Source: Vreelandella stevensii S18214 (GTDB lineage Bacteria > Pseudomonadota > Gammaproteobacteria > Pseudomonadales > Halomonadaceae). From it: a stretch of 42,541 bases of DNA. The notes beneath the pieces were generated by a model. That model worked only from the letters and a program-made list of their open reading frames with translations, did no database searches and was not told where the DNA came from. The translations under genes and the position numbers were made by a program. Shown one piece after another: positions 40,341 to 42,541 of the stretch. The stretch lies in contig NZ_AJTS01000031.1 of NCBI RefSeq assembly GCF_000275725.1, positions 1 to 42,541 of the forward strand, read 5' to 3'. Position 1 is the first letter of the stretch. Each line of letters opens with the position of its first letter.

Positions 40341-40365
40341 ATAAGGCCCGCATCGCGGGCCTTAT
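40341..40365. terminator. bidirectional terminator between htpX and pdxB
   Basis: ATAAGGCCCGC (40341-40351) pairs with GCGGGCCTTAT (40355-40365) over a 3-nt loop, and TTTTG follows the stem at +5. Convergent genes lie on both sides. Confidence 0.85.
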
Positions 40366-40386
40366 GCGTTTTGTATCCAGCTCTTT

Positions 40387-41532
40387 TCAGCCGAGCTGGA
40401 CTTGAAAACCGGCAGCTTCCAAAGGCGCACACAGTGGCTGGGCATCTTCTTTCAACAGCACACTCAGCGTGGCAAACTCGCGACGCAGCGGGTAATGGGC
40501 GCGGCAGTGATCGAACCCCTTGGCAACCCCTTGCTGCATCACGTTACGCTGCAGCGTGTCGTGGTCACGGCGCACGTCATACACCGCTCGGATACATAGC
40601 CGCAGTGCCTCTTCAACGGGCAGTGCCTGTGAGAGGGTCAGCGAGGCCAGCACCGGGGGCGGGCACAAGTCACTGAATGCCAGGCCGGAGGGGCGGCCTT
40701 CATGTGCCGCCAGCGCCTGCTGAATCATCCAGGTGCCGCGCAGCTTGCCGTCCAGGCTGTGGCCGGCAATGTGCGGGGTTGCCAAGGCCACCAGATCCCT
40801 CAGGCCGGCATCGATGCCAGGCTCCTCCTCCCACACATCGAGAATGGCAGAGATGTCGCCCTTGCCTGCCAGGCGGCTGCGCAGTGCCAGCCCATCGATG
40901 CAGTCCCCGCGCCCGGCGTTGAGCAGTACCGTTTGCGGGGCCAGTTCCTGGAGCCGCTCGGCGTTCAACAAATGGTACGACGCGTGGGGGCCGTGCTTGA
41001 CCAGCGGCGTATGTAGGCAAATGACATCGCATTGCTCGATCAGGGTATCCAGGTCTACGAAGCCCTCAGGCCCTTCCTGCTCGGCGCGGGGCGGGTCACA
41101 TACCAGCACTTCCATGCCCAGTGCACTCAGCCGCGTCAGCAAGCGGCTGCCGACGTTACCGGCCCCGACGACTCCCACACGGCGCGACAGCAGCGGCCAC
41201 CCTTCCCGCTCGCTCACGGTCAACAGGCTGCTGAGCACATAGTCCACCACGGCGTCGGCATTACAGCCAGGCGCACTGGCAAACCCGATGCCCTGGGCTG
41301 AGAGGTAGTTCAAGTCGATATGATCGGTGCCGATGGTGCAGGTGCCGACGAAAGCAACACGGCTGTTGGCCAGCAAGGCCTCATCGACCCGGGTGATGGA
41401 GCGCACGATGAGCGCGTCGGCATCGGCCACGTCGGCCGCGCGAATCTCGCGCCCGGGCAGGCGGTGCAAGGTGCCCAGCCCACCAAAGCACGCGTCGGCG
41501 GCGGGGATGTTGGCATCGATGACAAGTTTCAT
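40387..41532 (-). CDS. pdxB: erythronate-4-phosphate dehydrogenase
   Basis: PdxB oxidises 4-phosphoerythronate in the DXP-dependent pyridoxal phosphate pathway. The 381-residue D-2-hydroxyacid dehydrogenase has the NAD motif GAGNVG (123-128) and the catalytic R208, E237 and H254 (in HIAGHSL). The C-terminal DUF3410 dimerisation domain (about 285-381) separates it from other members of the superfamily. The start MKLVIDANIP is typical of PdxB. It is convergent with htpX and divergent from the WGR-like gene. Confidence 0.96.
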   Translation of the reverse strand: MKLVIDANIPAADACFGGLGTLHRLPGREIRAADVADADALIVRSITRVDEALLANSRVAFVGTCTIGTDHIDLNYLSAQGIGFASAPGCNADAVVDYVLSSLLTVSEREGWPLLSRRVGVVGAGNVGSRLLTRLSALGMEVLVCDPPRAEQEGPEGFVDLDTLIEQCDVICLHTPLVKHGPHASYHLLNAERLQELAPQTVLLNAGRGDCIDGLALRSRLAGKGDISAILDVWEEEPGIDAGLRDLVALATPHIAGHSLDGKLRGTWMIQQALAAHEGRPSGLAFSDLCPPPVLASLTLSQALPVEEALRLCIRAVYDVRRDHDTLQRNVMQQGVAKGFDHCRAHYPLRREFATLSVLLKEDAQPLCAPLEAAGFQVQLG

Positions 41533-41616
41533 AGGCGTTTTGATTTCCGGGCTTTACAATACGCCCGCAACGGCTTGCTGTGCAGGCGTGAACATGATGG
41601 CGTTAAGGAGATGGGT

Positions 41617-41898
41617 GTGATCGTACGCTGGGAAACCGACCATGACTATGTGTTGGTGCACATTCACCAGGATATGTTCGGCGACTGGATTTTCAGCCGC
41701 GCCTGGGGGCAGATCGGCACCCAGTTTGGCGGGCTGAAACATCAGTTGGCCGACACCCTGGCGCAGGCACAGATGTGGCTGGAGGACGAGTCCACCATCC
41801 AGACCTCGCGAGGCTTTCGCAAGGTCCTGGAAGCCGCCGACCACACCCCCGAAGGCCAAGAGGCCATGCGCCAGCTGTCGCTGCTGAATGTGCTGTAG
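41617..41898 (+). CDS. small WGR-like domain protein
   Basis: This 93-residue protein has the text HIHQDMFGDWIFSRAWGQIGTQFGG, close to the WGR motif (W-x-L-x-R-x-WGRIG) of DNA- or poly(ADP-ribose)-related domains, followed by a helical region. The GTG at 41617 is chosen because AAGGAG lies 6 nt upstream; the ATG at 41611 abuts that site and could not be used. It stands alone between pdxB and the glutaredoxin gene. The family text is similar to WGR but the domain is short and lacks other domains. The function is unknown. Confidence 0.75.
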   Translation: MIVRWETDHDYVLVHIHQDMFGDWIFSRAWGQIGTQFGGLKHQLADTLAQAQMWLEDESTIQTSRGFRKVLEAADHTPEGQEAMRQLSLLNVL

Positions 41899-41904
41899 GC
41901 ACGC

Positions 41905-42240
41905 CTACCCCAGAAACCGACGCCCATTACGCTGGTGCACCCCCACCGGGGGCGTCGGGGCAGGCGGGTTGGTCAGGGACGCCAGCGCCGCTTCGTCCAG
42001 CCAGCCTCGCTGCTCCAGCCATTGGCTCAGCCGCACCAGATCAAAGCCACGGTCCAGCTCTTCCCCCTGCTCATCCAGCAACACCGGTATACGCACGCCG
42101 TAGCGCTCGACCAGCGCGTCGTCTTCGCTGATTTCGATACGTCGCAAGTCCACTGGCTGGTTGGCCAGGGTGGTCACCAGCGCTTCGAGTTGAGCGCACA
42201 GGTGGCAGCCCAGAGTGGTGTAGATGGAGAGTTTAATCAT
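41905..42240 (-). CDS. glutaredoxin-like thioredoxin-fold protein (DUF836 type)
   Basis: This 111-residue protein begins IYTTLGCHLCAQLE, with the CxxC pair C12 and C15 of small glutaredoxin-like proteins. RIPVL with a cis-proline context is at about 49-53. The tail after about residue 80 is a proline-rich stretch and is not part of the fold. Its start overlaps the end of the rlmKL gene by 8 nt (ATGATTAA), so the two are coupled. It may act as a thiol-disulfide partner in this operon, which is unproven. Confidence 0.82.
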   Translation of the reverse strand: MIKLSIYTTLGCHLCAQLEALVTTLANQPVDLRRIEISEDDALVERYGVRIPVLLDEQGEELDRGFDLVRLSQWLEQRGWLDEAALASLTNPPAPTPPVGVHQRNGRRFLG

Positions 42241-42541
42241 CGGCTCGGCTCTTGATCAAAAAGACGTGATGCAGGTTGGTGCGACGCTGGAAATCCGGGT
42301 CGAAGGTGCGCGCGGTGATCTCCTCCACTGCGTAACGCTGCACCAGCGCGTCGTCCAGTTTGAAACGCCGCTGGTTATTCGAGAACACCAGCACGCCACC
42401 CGGCGCCAGGCGCGCCATGGCCAGCTCGACCAGCCTTGGGTGATCCCGCTGGATGTCCAGCGTATCGCGCATCTTCTTGGAGTTCGAGAACGTCGGCGGG
42501 TCCATGAAGATCAGATCGAAATCGGCATTGGCCGTTTCCAC
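42233..42541 (-). CDS. rlmL: 23S rRNA methyltransferase RlmKL, C-terminal part (partial)
   Basis: Only the last 102 residues are in the window. FDLIFMDPPTFSNSKKM holds the DPPTFSNSK motif of the RlmK m7G2069 methyltransferase domain, and VLVFSNNQRRFKLDD is the following conserved strand-helix. The frame runs off the right window edge. The fused protein also makes m2G2445. It precedes and overlaps the glutaredoxin-like gene. Confidence 0.92.
   Translation of the reverse strand: METANADFDLIFMDPPTFSNSKKMRDTLDIQRDHPRLVELAMARLAPGGVLVFSNNQRRFKLDDALVQRYAVEEITARTFDPDFQRRTNLHHVFLIKSRADD

Overview
The window is high-GC chromosomal DNA from a gammaproteobacterium, most likely of the Halomonadaceae (Halomonas or a close relative). 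This is inferred from gene content and order: miaB-phoH-ybeY-corC-lnt, a class I PHA synthase with a phasin and a DUF6489 protein, prmB-aroC, queF, alaA, htpX, pdxB and rlmKL. It was not tested by a database search. Most of the window is housekeeping DNA with accessory islands.

Layout. At 0.05-1.0 kb are an ArsR-type regulator and three identical tRNA-Asn genes. At 1.2-6.7 kb a plus-strand block serves RNA modification, ribosome maturation and lipoprotein acylation (miaB, phoH-like, ybeY, corC, lnt). At 6.8-9.6 kb the minus-strand PHA granule cluster runs DUF6489, phasin, phaC. At 9.7-14.4 kb are aroC, prmB, smrB, a patatin and a serine hydrolase. At 14.5-16.6 kb is an SOS cassette: a LexA box, umuD and umuC. 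At 16.6-20.9 kb are an NSS-family transporter, an MFS transporter and an M42 peptidase.

At 20.9-26.4 kb is the most unusual part. Three short intergenic loci have the architecture of CsrB/RsmZ-type regulatory RNAs: repeated GGA motifs shown in hairpin loops, then a strong intrinsic terminator. Two are tandem on the minus strand and an IS200/IS605-family tnpB element sits exactly between them. The third is on the plus strand, with a good sigma-70 promoter and an upstream palindrome, just before a metallothionein gene and a 26-codon hydrophobic peptide. A MipA/OmpV protein and an Abhydrolase_9 protein lie between them.

At 26.6-30.6 kb are a tRNA-Ser and a minus-strand run yadG-yadH-queF-ydjA-thioesterase. 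At 30.9-31.5 kb is a six-gene tRNA array (Gly-Glu, three times) with a near-consensus promoter. At 31.8-36.4 kb a TRAP transporter (dctPQM) is followed by a gamma-glutamyltransferase-family enzyme, headed by a sigma-54-type promoter. At 36.5-42.5 kb are msrB, a YlqF/RbgA-type GTPase, alaA, htpX, pdxB, a WGR-like small protein, a glutaredoxin-like protein and the 3' end of rlmKL.

The strongest candidate for an undescribed system is the trio of CsrA-titrating RNA candidates and the tnpB/omegaRNA element between two of them. These RNA calls rest on primary sequence and hand-folded hairpins only.
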